Notes: generated from the sequence alone by a model not told the origin. DNA of 64,000 bases from Oncomelania hupensis (GCA_036898135.1 CM072513.1:14342022-14406021), one strand, 5' to 3'. Positions 46,468 to 57,516 are shown, counted from the first letter of the stretch. Numbers and translations: made by a program.

Positions 46468-46770
46468 AATCTTTAAACGCCACATCCTCCTCCCGTCGGC
46501 TGTGCAGCCGCTGATCTCCCTGCCGTGCGCACGCCCTGCTCATCCCTACATACATCTAAATACTACTGCGACTGTTATAATCCAGAATGTTTTTGTGATC
46601 AGTTTAGACTAGTCATTTGTGTTTTATTATATGTATCTGTTTAAACATTTCAGTATGTGTGTGTGTGTGTGTGTGTGTCTGTCTGTCTGTCTAATTATTG
46701 TATATTACAAGCGACACGTCAAATTAACACTGTATTTTTGTGAATAAAGATTTATTGACTTTATCTGACT

Positions 46771-47196
46771 TTTACAGCTACAATATTTGCACTATGTAAT
46801 AAATATAATCCAATATAGTTTGACAAATAGTCTTAGCAAACGCAATAACATACAGACAATGATTACATAAACAGAGGAGCAATACGAACCTGACCTTGAC
46901 ATTTCACCAGATTTATCTCATGCCCTTCATGTCATTAAGGTCAAGATATTTGTCTCCCTGGACAGTTTTTTTATGCTTTTTCTTTGACTGTGTTTTGTCC
47001 CTGACATCGACACGTGCATCTTGATCATCTTTTTTTTTTTCCAAACTTTAAAATCTACAGAAATGTCCATGATCTTGACGTTCATACGTGGTCATCAAAT
47101 GTCCATATTTATGAAGCAGCAATCTCCAAATTATCCACAGGATATGATAGGAATCCCCAAACCCATGCTCCTGTGTGGTCGCTTCATGATGTGGCT
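46771..47196 (-). other. 3' flank of the GRL101-like receptor
   Basis: AT-rich non-coding sequence between the LINE tail and the receptor stop codon. It probably contains the receptor's 3' UTR; no specific signal assigned. Confidence 0.4.
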
Positions 47197-48658
47197 TTAC
47201 TTAAAGTTTAACTGACTAACAACCTCGTCAGGGGTTAGAGTTCCATTCTTTAGGCAAGTCTGGAGGGCAGACAGAACCTCGGTTTTTGCAGACCTGGTCA
47301 CTGTGGGGTTCGTCTGGCGTGCCTTTAACTTCTGCAACAGATAGTCCTCCCTCGCTTTTTTTCGTTTTTCCATCAGCACGTTGAAGGTATAGAGGAACGG
47401 GTTGAGAGCAGAGTTGATTGGCATGATGATGATGGCCATGGCCACGTTGACTTCATCAGGAATGGGAGTGCCGGTTGACGCCATGACGCCCAGCAGGCCG
47501 ATGGGGAACCAGCAAGCAAAGTTCGACAGCACGACCGAGGTCAAGCGGCGAGCGATGGTCGCGTCCCGGTTTGCCCTGTCCTTGCTGGCCACTGAGTTAA
47601 CCCTGACTGACCAGTAGATGGCCACCTGACCTATGGCGATAAGGATAAAGAGAGTGAAGTTGAGCACGATCATGACGGTGAAAGAATATGTGTAGCCAGG
47701 AAAGCCGTCACTGCTGCTGACAGGGAGCGGGATGCAGATGCCATTCTGACTGTAGAACTGCCAGTGGGACGTGGCAGGAAGCAAGGGAACGATGATCAGC
47801 ACGAACCCCGCAGCCCAGATAATGTCACAAGTGACAAGAGCAGATCTAAAGCTGAAGGGGGCCTGTCTGAAAGGGAAGCGTAGCACCAGGAAGCGGTCCA
47901 GCGTGATGAAACAGATGATGAAGGCGCTGACCTCGCTGGACAGGAATGACAGGCACCCTGCAATAGTGCAAGCAAAGCTCTGCTTCCAATCTACATCGTG
48001 GAACAAATACTGACCCTGATATACAAGATCTGCAGAGCCGACCACGACCAGGTAAACACCCATGAAAACATCAGCCACAGACAGGTTGGTAACGAAAACA
48101 CCAAAGCTGCCATGTGTTGACTCGTCCGAGTAGATCCTGGCCACAAAGCTACCCACGTTGCCTATGATGCCATGGCTGCAAATACCCAGATAAAGATGCG
48201 ATAGGTGTTGGATTTTAGCAGATCGTCGCACGAGGCCAGCAAGTCGTGTTTGGAATAACAGTTATTCAAGTTAAAGTCAGCAGACAGCATGACAGGACAG
48301 CATAACTTGTAGTTGTCTATGTGCACAGTCTGCAAGGATTTCAGGCTGGTCAAAACGTCTTTTGGAAAAATGGTCAGAGGACTTCCTCTGGCGTCCACAG
48401 TCTGCAGCAACGGCGTGGATTTGAATCCTTCCTCTAAGATTGTTGTCAACTTGCTCCAGGACACATTAATCGTTTCCATATGCTTACACTTGGCAAAAGC
48501 GCTGCCGTTATAGACTGTGAGCTCAGTGAACGAGAGATCGATGCTTCGTAAAATCACAGGGTGTGATGTTGTCGTGTCAGTGTTGATGATAACTGAAAGC
48601 GGGTTGTAGGAAAGATCGAGAACGAGAAGTTTTTTGAGTGAGCTTGTCACAGGGCAGT
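47197..48658 (-). pseudogene. Receptor exon: last LRRs, hinge and 7TM, frameshift in TM1
   Basis: The acceptor TTTCTACCACAG precedes 48658. Frame 1 (to 48162) has LRRs (LLVLDLSYNPLSVI, LRSIDLSFTELTVY, LQTVDARGSPLTIF), the hinge CCPVML...LASCDDLL and the first half of TM1. The frame must change at about 48180 to continue as IGNVGSFVARIY, TM2 NLSVADVFMG, TM3 with C..AGCLSF and LDRFLVLRFPF (DRF in place of DRY), TM4-TM6, TM7 NSALNPFLYTF and a Lys/Arg-rich tail. The 7TM length is normal for the family. Without correction, translation would stop in TM1 (TAG at 48162). Confidence 0.9.
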
Positions 48659-50439
48659 CTGTGGTAGAAACCGGGCAGGTTGTGGGTGGAGAGTTAATGA
48701 GTTAGGGGTAGTAACTGCGTGTTGTCGTATGCGTGGTTATGCGTGCAAATCGTGGTAAACAGCGTAGGCCGGTTAGCTAGTAAGGAAGTGTACTCACGTT
48801 TGGCAGAACAGGTTTGACAGAGGTACAGTGTAGACGGTTTTTGTCTTGTGCTCTGGGTGTGTTTGTGTGTTCTGGAAATAGGGTAGGATGGTTAACGAAG
48901 GATTGTGTTAACTGGTCCAGAGGAATACTAGTTGTGGAAATTTGTGCTTTCTATGGTGATACTCAGTGCAGAGTATGGTAAAAGATAGCAAAGTTTGGTG
49001 TTAGTGGTGGTAGGTAGTGTGAGGCATTGTCCACTACGGAAACTACCCACTACAGGATTACCCTATTTGGAAGTATTCGTTGGGAGACAGTTGGAGTAAG
49101 GTCAACGAGTGCTATTACAATCGAACCGTGTGGGTGAGTGAATGGTGCATTTTCCTTACTGTGCCCAGAAACCCTAGTGCCGGCTGTTTGGGGTGTTGTA
49201 CCATAGTTGTGTGTGAGGCTAGGGAAGGATGGGGATGGTTGCAGTGAGGAGAGGCAGAAGAAAGGAAGAGTGCGACTGAAGGAGGGAGAATGAGGTAGAG
49301 GAATGAGGGTAAGGACGGAGGTGGTTGCTGTTGTTGTTGTGGTTGCTTGAGATGAATAATGTGTCGATGTTTACATGTATTCATTTGCAGCATTGCTCAT
49401 TTCATGCATTCATAATTTCATTGAGTTTCATGACTTATGTGTTCGTTTACAAGTGACAATAACAGTAGCTAAAGAGGATAAGTGATTGAATCAAGGAAGG
49501 GAAGCGGACAGCAGTTGTGTCCCTTCAAGCATCCAAAGCTAATTGAGTATGAGAGGGGGGAGAGTGTGATTGGAGGGGAGGGGGACAGAATCGGGTGGAC
49601 ATGATATTAACGATGCGACAAGCATGTTGCAGGTTCGACAATTCGTCAGCTCGTCGACTGGTCAGCGTTCTTCAACGTTACCAACGTCGTGCATCGACGA
49701 CGACGACACTTGGTCGAGTGGACTGAACATCGTCATCACCATCAGTACGTTCTGTGTTCATCGTTGTCTACACGTCCTTCCCATTGGCTTCATCATCATC
49801 ATTCCACAACCCCACCTTTCCTGTGTGGTTGTGACGTGGGTGGACGGGACCTGGCCTCGACGTCGCAGTGTAGCTGACCAGAGGAGTCCAGCTGTGAGAC
49901 GTCGACGGTGGCAGGGCTGCCGCGACTACTGCGTCACTATCATCACTTCATCACCATCGTCAGCGGCGAGTGGGGACGGCGACGCCACCACGTTTGGACA
50001 TCGTCAGCACCGGTCCGATAACAGCTACGAGAGGGGAGTGGATACCTTTACGGGGACTTCGACAGGGACTTCATTCCGCCAGGTTGGCTCTTTCCTTGTT
50101 GTCCCTCTCCTAACACTCGAACCCCCCTCTCGTTAGTTTATGTGCAACGGACATTTGCTATGCACAGTTCGATACATAGACGTGGTTGAATAGCAACCTT
50201 CGATCATCCTGACGTACCATTTCATTGTTTCATCGAACCATTGATTGTTTCATCACCATTTTCTTCGTTTCATGTGTAAATGTTGTATGTGTGTGAGTGT
50301 GTGGCTTGAATGAATAAATAGTTTGAAAGTTGTATATATATTTGTTGTGTTTTCACCCCTTCACGTCTGCGGGAAATCGCCATTCTTTCTGGGTTGTCTG
50401 CGTGCGAAAGTTGTTTGTTTGTGGCGTCTGCTCAGAGGG
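48659..50439 (-). other. Receptor intron, no exon identified
   Basis: About 1.8 kb with GT-rich and polypyrimidine/purine stretches. A plus-strand 188-residue open frame (49570-50136) shows no recognisable domain. Unit-length LRR exons expected in this family were searched for by eye and not seen. Confidence 0.45.
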
Positions 50440-51648
50440 AGTCGTGGCGGTGACAGAGCTGAAGACAACCATGTCAATGCTGGCTATCTGGTTGTGACTC
50501 AGGTTCAGGTTTTGGAGATTGGGTAAGGTCATGATGGTCACTGTGCTTATGTTGGACCGGGACAGGTGAAGACGAACGAGCAGGCGGTTGCCGAAGAAAC
50601 CCTTTAATCCCATGTTAGAGCCAGTGGCGTCAAGATACCGAATGTGTGGGAATGCACTGGCATTGAAGTTTGTATTGCAGACAAAGGCCAGACCCTGACA
50701 ACGGCAGGCAGTTGGACAATACGGCTTGCATAGCAGTTCATCGTCCCACTGAGGACAGTGCGGCACACCGTCACACACGTTGTCAGGATGTAAGCACACG
50801 TAGGACCCCCAACAACGGTACAATCCCGGACATACGAAATGCTCACAGTCTTTCTCATCCTCCTTCTCCAGGCAGTCAGGAATGTTGTTACAGCGAAGGT
50901 AGACAGGGAGGCAAACGTCTTCAGGGCACAAGAAGTGCGTGTCAGGACAATTGTTTGATGAAACAAACGAGTAACTGCCCTTGCCGTCCATCTCTAGCAC
51001 CACTGGCAAAGGCACTTCTGGTGGTAACTGTAGATTAAACGGCGCTTTGCACAGTTCATCAGATCCATCATAACAATCTAGGTTGTGGTCACAGTCGCGG
51101 TAGGTACTGACACATTGTCCGCTACTGCACTAGTAATCCTTCACAGGGCAGGCTTCAAAGTGACAAAAATCTTCATCCGTGCTGTCCAGGCAATGTTCTA
51201 TGTGGTCACACACCAGGCTGTAATGCAAGGCCACGTGGCCAACGCCGCAATGGAACATGGGCACCGCAACTCCGCCAGTCTCGCACCAAGTATTGCTTTC
51301 TTCCTTCACGCATCCACTCCGCGCGTCACATGACAGGAACTCTTTCGTCAGGTGACCTTGGGGACATGGCACCATAGAGTGCTTTCTGGAATCCAATGTA
51401 GAATTGAGTTTTGAGAATTTTATGCCGCTTGCAGAGTCTGTAGCGTTATTCCATTTTCCTGGGGAAAGCTCAGTGAGGGTTGTGTTTTTGTCGAATTCGC
51501 ACAAAAGATGGGTAAACGAAAATTCTGCATGGCAGGCTTGTTCTTTCACTGTATAAGTCTTAAGGTCGAAGTAGGCACACCGCGGGGCTGTCGCGTTTGA
51601 AGTGATATTGAGGAAGAATGCCGACCTCCCGTCAGTCCACTGCCAGAT
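50440..51648 (-). pseudogene. Receptor exon: lectin C-part, LDLa repeats, LRR start, with in-frame stop
   Basis: Starts after GTAATCCACCAG with IWQWTDGRSAFFLNITSNAT (the second half of the C-type lectin), then a Cys-rich CUB-like or linker segment. LDLa repeats follow: FHCGVG..CDHIEHCLDSTDEDFC, CSSGQCVSTYRDCDHNLDC with DGSDELC, NCPDTHFLC..DCLEKEDEKDC and FVCPGLYRC..CPQWDDELLC. Next is an LRR N-cap (CPTACRCQGLAFVCN) and two or three LRRs. The TAG at 51130-51132 sits directly before CSSGQC, where the LDLa consensus usually has a residue such as Gln or Arg. A single C-to-T change from CAG would explain it. The frame is otherwise open for about 1.2 kb, pointing to a young lesion. Confidence 0.87.
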
Positions 51649-51759
51649 CTGGTGGATTACAGATAAAACATGGTGGTGTAAGCCAGGTAGGTTCCAGTCG
51701 TCACGACAAAGGTGATAACTGCTCTATCACAGATGTTGGACAATGTAATAAATTATTTA

Positions 51760-52149
51760 AAAAATAATAATAATAATACAGGATGCTATGTACGCGCCTT
51801 TCCCCGAGGCTCAAAGCGCGGCGATCTATACCAACATACACGCTCACCTGTCTCATTTACCCTCACACACACCAAATACACATACATCACTCAAACAGGT
51901 GGTGTAAAGGCAGGGAGATCGCTATTAGAAGACGGAAGAAAATCGAATTTTATTTTTGAAATTGTTATATTGACTGCATCCTGTACCATTATTGAAGGGA
52001 GGGAGGAAACCGGAGTGCCCGGAGAAAACCCTCGGTGACCTCAATAGTCTCGTACCTAAGTCACATACGTTCGCCCCTTGCGGGAATCGAACCCGCGACC
52101 TTCGGCATAGGAAACCGGCGACTTATCCACTGCGCCACGAGGCCACCCC
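51760..52149 (-). mobile_element. tRNA-derived SINE in receptor intron
   Basis: Head on the minus strand: GGGTGGCCTCGTGGCGCAGT followed by GGATAAG (A box) and GGGTTCGATTCCCGC (B box). Then comes a conserved body (GTGACTTAGGTACGAGAC, GGAGAAAACCC in reverse) and a TTATTATTATT tail. The tRNA-like part resembles tRNA-Arg(CCU) around GGTTTCCTATGCC. The body is almost the same as the copy at 57937-58340. Confidence 0.9.
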
Positions 52150-52684
52150 ACAAAAAAGAAAAAAAGAAAATGAAATTTAAATACGAATTGAAGATGCAAA
52201 CAATAATAAACTTTTTTTTTTAAAACCCAGACTGCTCTACAATATTTTGAAAGGCCCACATGCATTTGATCATCTAATCACGAGTGGAATCGTAGCTACG
52301 AACAAGTGTGGTTTGTCGGCAACTGTACGTCCATGCCAACATTATGATTTAGAGAAAAAAACACCTAACCATAAAATAAAATAGGTCTGTGTTCACTTTG
52401 ACCTTGTCCTTCAATCAAGGTCACGTTTTAGAAAATCACAGAGAGAAGAAAGCTTGTTTGATGTCTAAAACTCTGAATGACACAGCAGCTCAATGCCTAT
52501 GTGAGCAGCACTCTTAGGTTCTCCCACATTTTGCTGCCTGCGGGCTATTTATAGCTTGCCTACACCCTCCCTTTCAGTGAAAGGAAAGGATAGAAGAGCA
52601 CTGGCAAAGCTATTTATAGCTAGCCTGGCTGAACTAGCTTCAAAACCTAAAAGCTTTTGTTGAGTCAGTGTGATGATGGCTTAC

Positions 52685-52910
52685 GTGCTTGTAAAAGGCC
52701 GCCACTGGGACTGCCTCCCGTCGCTCCAGCAGCTGGGCACCCATGAAGATGAAGAAACGGGGCTTTGGTAAGGACGCAACAAAAAGTTGGAAATCTCTGA
52801 ATTTTGCCGGCATTCCCATGGTAACCAGCCGCTGTCCTTCCCTCATGCACATCAAACGGGAGTCGTACCAAGTCATCATTGGTTCTGTGGTCTTGTGAAG
52901 CTGGTAGCAC
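52685..52910 (-). pseudogene. Receptor exon: C-type lectin N-terminal half
   Basis: Acceptor CTTGTTTCAG, donor AAGCAC|GTAAG, 226 bp, phase 2 to 0. Encodes CYQLHKTTEPMMTWYDSRLM and C-MREGQRLVTM, the start of a C-type lectin fold (W in MTW, conserved Cys pair), ending LERREAVPVAAFYKH. The exon itself is undamaged. Confidence 0.88.
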
Positions 52911-52999
52911 CTGAAACAAGCAGTACATACATCTACAGTCATTCATTGATTAAGCCGTACACACAACTGCAGTCATTAAGCAGTACACACAACTGTTAT

Positions 53000-53539
53000 T
53001 ATTGAACAAGTAGTTAACACAACTGCTATTATTGAACAAGCAGTTAACAGAAACACTTGTAAATATAAACAACACTAACTATAGCAAGTTAACGAACATC
53101 TTCTCTCATTGATTCAAACTATAAAAATCATTAACACTTGGGGTTTTAAAAACCTCCACCATCACTTTGAGATGCTTACACAAATGAATAATTTATAAAT
53201 TAGTTCACAGTAGCCTAACCAACAGTTTGCTTTGCTAATTATAACAGTTGATTTTTTTTCATTTCACGTCTCTTCACATTTTGTGATTTTGGACGATTGT
53301 TCTTCTTCTTGTTCTTGTTCTTGTTCTTGTTCTTCTTCTTCTTCTTCTTCTTCTTCTTCTTCTTCTTGTTTTTCTTCATGTTTTTCTTCTTGTTTTCTTC
53401 ATGTTTTTCTTCTTGTTTTCTTCTTCTTCTTCTTCTTCTTCTTCTTCTTCTTCTTCTTCTTCTGCTTCTTCTTTTTAAAAAAATTATTATTATTATCATC
53501 AGTATTTTTATCAGTATTATTACTTTTATCGATGAAACA
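53000..53539. repeat. Intronic sequence with a long CTT-type microsatellite
   Basis: AT-rich sequence followed by CTT/CTTGTT-type repeats at about 53300-53475. Frames of poly-Leu/Phe/Ser or Lys/Arg here are artefacts. Confidence 0.85.
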
Positions 53540-53945
53540 TTTTAAGTATCAGCGAACTGCGCTGGAAAGGCCTAGTTGAAACAACGACCGACAAAGGCCG
53601 CAAGCTTTATTTCAGCGGGAAAGATGGCAGGCACGAACACGGCGTTGGATTCTTAGTCCACAAAGACATTCTAGCCACTGTCATGGCTTGTCGCCCAGTC
53701 TCTAGTAGACTTATTACCATCCCTCTGAGAGCAGACCCTTTTAAAATCACCATCATCCAGGTCTATCACGACAGCGAAGTCGAGGACCTATGTACATCTA
53801 CAGGCTGTCCGTGACCAAGTGCCGAAGGAGGACATAGCCATAATGAAAGGCGACTGGAATGTCAAGGTTGGCCAAGATGTGCACCACAACTGGGGAGACC
53901 CATGTGGACCCCACTGAAACAACGAGGCAAATGACAGGGGTCTTT
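53540..53945 (+). pseudogene. RTE endonuclease fragment
   Basis: Plus-strand remnant matching the RTE endonuclease: ISELRWKGLVETTTDKG, KLYFSGKDGRHEHGVGFLVH, then frameshifted DQVPKEDIAIMKGDWNVKVG (the NAK/DWN motif region) and DNRGLCP-like NDRGLCPF. 5' and 3' parts are missing. It lies in the receptor's long intron. Confidence 0.8.
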
Positions 53946-54104
53946 GTCCATTTTGACCTTTGACCATGTCTTTCTTCTAGAGATTATTAGCATGTCTGGT
54001 ACAGGGAGAAAGAAAGATTGAAAGAGCGAGAGAGAACACTTGCTCGTGGCTTTTGTGAACCAGACTGAGTTTGTCAACAATGAGAAGGTGACTAGAGAAG
54101 ACAA

Positions 54105-54184
<80 letters not shown>

Positions 54185-54924
54185 CTGGAGAGATTTTCTG
54201 AATGAGTAAAAATATTAGTGAAAACAATATGGTTTAGTATGCAAGAAAATAAATAATTTATATTGAATAATTGTTTGTAACGTTTGTGAAGAGAAATATT
54301 GTATCTATGACAAGTGTTGTTAAGAGAAATAAGATGTAAATGAAAAAACAATTGCGTAAATGATTAAGAAAAGATAAACAATGTATAAATGGAATGTGAT
54401 CAGTTGTTCTCAACAGTTATATAAAGGGAGATACTTTATAAATTACAATTAAATTGTTTCCAATTAGATTAAATGGACATAATTTGGGAATGTTTGTTTA
54501 TTTCAATAATGATAAAGGGAGGTAATTTATGAATGAGCTTGATACTGGATAGAACGGAGAAGGGTAGTAACGTACAGTAGGATGCAGAAGAGTATGTGGG
54601 TATTTTTCCCATGTTGGTTGATTAATACTGTAATAATCCACTCTCGTGTGTGTCTTCATGTTCTGCTATTGGCATCTCCACCTTGGTGTGTGACGTGGCT
54701 GGATCTTGACCGCACCTACCGGGAGCCTTATGAACAACCCAACATTTCAACTGACCTGAGCATCTGAGGGAGCCACGATGGTCGCTGACTGCCATCCAGC
54801 GAGACTAACTTAGAGTCCGTAAAGGAAAGATTGTGTATTATTCCCTCCTAAAATTGCTCAAGAAAATGAACTGTAAAGAATGTCGGTTGCCGGTTGTATA
54901 AAGCCACATGTGTACAGTACATAC
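53946..54924. other. Intronic sequence with a (GA)n tract, no gene seen
   Basis: GA dinucleotides at about 54108-54180; the rest is AT-rich single-copy-looking sequence. Confidence 0.5.
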
Positions 54925-55009
54925 ATAAGATAAGATAAGATAATATAAGATAAGATAAGATAAGATAAGATAAGATAAGATAAGATAAGATAAGATAAGA
55001 TAAGATAAG
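54925..55009. repeat. (GATAA)n microsatellite, left block
   Basis: About 17 pentanucleotide units. The block is divided from an identical array at 55381 by a CAG...CTG element. Confidence 0.95.
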
Positions 55010-55380
55010 CAGACCTGATACTGTGATAGTGATCTAAGAGAGGTTTCCGCGGAACGTGCGACTATGTCACGCCTTGTGACAAACATTTTGAAGTCCAATG
55101 AGTCTGATGACGTCCACAAATCCACAACTTGAACGGCGAAAATATATACACAGGAACAGTCAACGCTACGCCACTATTCCAAAACAAAGTATGGCGCCGC
55201 AAAACCGGAAGCGAGTAAAGCAACTTTCGTCTTCCGATACAAAACCAAAACAAAAAGAACAACAACAAAAATTTAAGTGTCCGTGGATTGTTTCGCATTT
55301 TCCTTTTTATTTTATTTTAGTTTTTTTTCCCTTTTCGTTTTTGCGGATTTCCGCGATTTCGCGGAGAACTATCAGGTCTG
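55010..55380. mobile_element. Short hAT-like MITE inside the (GATAA)n array
   Basis: Inverted ends CAGACCTGATA...TATCAGGTCTG, 371 bp. The flanks are the pentanucleotide array, so the target duplication cannot be read. It also contains GGTTTCCGCGGAAC and CGGATTTCCGCG motifs like those in the 31910 element. Confidence 0.75.
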
Positions 55381-55484
55381 ATAAGATAAGATAAGATAAG
55401 ATAAGATAAGATAAGATAAGATAAGATAAGATAAGATAAGATAAGATAAGATAAGATAAGATAAGATAAGATAAGATAAGATAC
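55381..55484. repeat. (GATAA)n microsatellite, right block
   Basis: About 20 GATAA units directly abutting an RTE 3' fragment. Confidence 0.95.
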
Positions 55485-55790
55485 CTGCTCACAGTGGTGA
55501 AGAAACGGAAACTCCGATGGTATGGCCACGTCACCAGATCATCAGGCCTTGCAAAGACCATTCTGCAAGGCACAGTGCAAGGAGGTAGAAGAAGGGGGAG
55601 ACCGAAAAAGAGGTGGGAGGACAACATTCGAGAATGGACTGGTTTGACACTGAGCGAAGCCATGAGGGCTGCTGAGGACAGAGAAAGATGGAGTATGCTG
55701 GTTAAACGATCATCTGTGGTGCCCCTACGACCTTCGGGTTATGGGATAGGATAGGATAGGATAGGAAGATAAGATAAGATAAGATAAGAT
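55485..55790 (+). mobile_element. RTE 3' fragment whose tail passes into (GATAA)n
   Basis: Clean C-terminal RTE reading (VKKRKLRWYGHVTRSSGLAK, GRPKKRWEDNIREWTGLTLS), an open 86-residue frame at 55494-55754, then GGGATAGGATAGGATAGG followed by AAGATAAGATAAGATAAG. It shows how the GGATA tail changes into AGATA/GATAA repeats. Confidence 0.88.
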
Positions 55791-56213
55791 AATTCAACTT
55801 TATTGTCTTTCAAGGAATTACATATATGTAGTTGGAGTGGCATTTTCTAGTCAAGTATCCTGTATAATTTGTAGCAACTGAAAAATATTATTATTACTGT
55901 TTACGATATTAATAAATAAGCCTGTATGTATAATTAATATCTAGTAAATCAATAGTTAAGTAATTAATAATTCTACAGCCACTTGTGATCTTGTATAGGC
56001 TGTAGCAAGAAAGATTCTAAAGAAAACTATTATCTCAATCATTTCGTATTATTGTTTGTTTGCCAGTTTTGTCGTCATTATAGTTGGGTGTAATTGTGGG
56101 TATACTGGGAGTGGGGTGGGAGTTATACATATATACCCACAGTTGAGGCAGTGGATGTGACATTATTCATCATTATCTCCAATGACAGGGTTTTCATCCA
56201 GCAGAGAACCCCC
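55791..56213. other. Intronic sequence, no feature seen
   Basis: AT-rich; no ORF, repeat or exon recognised within the receptor's long intron. Confidence 0.5.
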
Positions 56214-56724
56214 GTTGGGGTGCCGGGGGTTTCAGTATAAATAGTATCCCCACTTTCTGGAAATTTAGTGCTTTAAATTCCCACTGTCGCTGTCTTTTTC
56301 ATTTGCTCTTTCTCATTCCTGCTCTGTTATATAAATCTGCGATACTATCTTCTTCTTCGCTAGACCAGTCATCTACCTTTTTTCTTGAAAACTCTTCCGG
56401 GACAAGACTCCTTGTTTGTGTATGGGGTGTGTTGGATCAGCTTGGGAATATTGGACGCTTTCTGCCAGGTGGTAACTAGGGCTTCCTATGATGTTATTAT
56501 TTAGCAATGTAGGCATTTTATATGTATGTTTTTTGTTGATAATTTATAATGACGTTTGTTTTCTAGTTTGTTTTTGTAAATGGGGGTTCGATAAATTAGA
56601 GTACAGCCTCAACGTCCCCTGCGTGGGATATCTTTATTGTAAAGTGACTGGCTGGTGGAGAGCTTTCAGTTTTACCACTAGGGTTGTTTCAGGAGATCTT
56701 TTATGCGGATCGGGGGTTGTCCGG

Positions 56725-56728
<4 letters not shown>
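56214..56728 (+). mobile_element. Element A, 3' end replaced by GA repeat
   Basis: Full-length start (CCCCGTTGGGGTGCCGGGGG) through GCGGATCGGGGGTTGTCCGG, then an abrupt change to (GA)n (56729-56774). The last roughly 50 bp and the CAAT tail are missing. Confidence 0.88.
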
Positions 56729-56777
<49 letters not shown>

Positions 56778-56793
56778 CAATAGGCCTACTCAC

Positions 56794-56966
56794 TTGTTGT
56801 TCTCTTCAAAGGCATCCTTTCCACATTGCTCAGTGTTGTAGGGACATCCTTCCTCATCTTCTCCTCCGAAGCATTCCTGTCTCTTGTTGCAACGGAAAAC
56901 GGGTTCAAAGTCGGCGTAGTTGTGTACAGAGCAGTTGTACAGGTCACTGGTCACTTTCCGTGGCTC
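56794..56966 (-). pseudogene. Receptor exon: Cys-rich module upstream of lectin
   Basis: Reads EEPRKVTSDLYNCSVHNYAD, FEPVFRCNKRQECFGGEDEE, GCPYNTEQCGKDAFEENN and splices at AACAA|GTGAGT, giving Lys-Cys-Tyr-Gln at the start of the lectin exon. The FRCN..EC.GGEDE.GCPY pattern is typical just before the lectin in this receptor class. The acceptor end (about 56966) is approximate. Confidence 0.75.
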
Positions 56967-57367
56967 TTCATTCCTTCACACATATAGCAGATGCATCATG
57001 GGTAGTTTTATTTTAAGAGTGAATGTTCGGAAACAAACTATAAGAATGTAATTGTGACCTTAATTGAAGTTCAAGGTCACGGCCACCACAAAACCATTTC
57101 ATTCACAAATATTGATTCTCACTAAGGAATACTGAAATCATAAGTGCGCAAAATAAAACAAGTGGTGACTACTACACATGTTATTCATGATCGCTTGATG
57201 TTCTTGACTTCTTTTAAATTTTAAATATTGTGGGAGGTACTTGAAAAAAAAAACACGCCATGTAATATGTGTGACGTCAACATTCGCTTAGAATGACTTC
57301 AAATATCACCTCTAGAAAATTATTAGGACAAAGTTAATTCAAATTTAATTAAAGGTCATAGCATTGA
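56967..57367. other. No gene seen
   Basis: AT-rich sequence upstream of the first recognised receptor exon; further 5' exons were not found here. Confidence 0.45.

Positions 57368-57516
<149 letters not shown>

Larger units (their letters stand above)
41578..46770 (+). mobile_element. CR1/Rex1-like LINE, with nested LINE tail and Tc1
   Basis: Begins near GTAAGATGGCGCCGACC and ends TGAATAAAGATTTATTGACTT. Degenerate endonuclease remains (LSNVRKLTK, then a TETWL-like region) occur near 42100-42300; the linker is at 42400-43150; the RT N-terminus is at 43160-43555; the RT remainder is at 45586-46470. It is split by a roughly 2-kb insertion at 43556-45585 inside the codon run ARLLL/IDFSSAFN. Multiple frameshifts make it inactive. 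An AC microsatellite lies at 41858-41891 and a GT/CTGT run near 46660-46690. Confidence 0.85.
47197..56966 (-). pseudogene. GRL101-like GPCR (lectin, LDLa, LRR, 7TM), probably inactivated
   Basis: Minus-strand exons, 5' to 3': 56966-56794, 52910-52685, 51648-about 50440, 48658-47197. The first two junctions fit in phase (AA|G completes Lys before CYQL; then FYKH joins IWQW). The domain order is a Cys-rich module, C-type lectin, about three LDLa repeats, LRR N-cap and repeats, then a rhodopsin-like 7TM. This is the layout of mollusc GRL101/relaxin-receptor-like (LGR type C) receptors that couple extracellular ligands to G proteins. Two lesions: an in-frame TAG at 51130-51132 in an LDLa repeat and a one-base frame change in TM1 near 48170-48190. 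The LRR junction between 50440 and 48658 does not fit in phase, so exons may be missing. The start lies upstream and was not found. Confidence 0.82.

Noticed and set aside
49570..50136. 188-residue plus-strand frame
   Set aside because: No recognisable domain, biased His/Ser/Thr composition from CATCAC-rich DNA, and it lies in an intron of the minus-strand receptor.
53239..53579. Lys/Arg-rich and Phe/Leu-rich frames
   Set aside because: Translation of a CTT/CTTGTT microsatellite.
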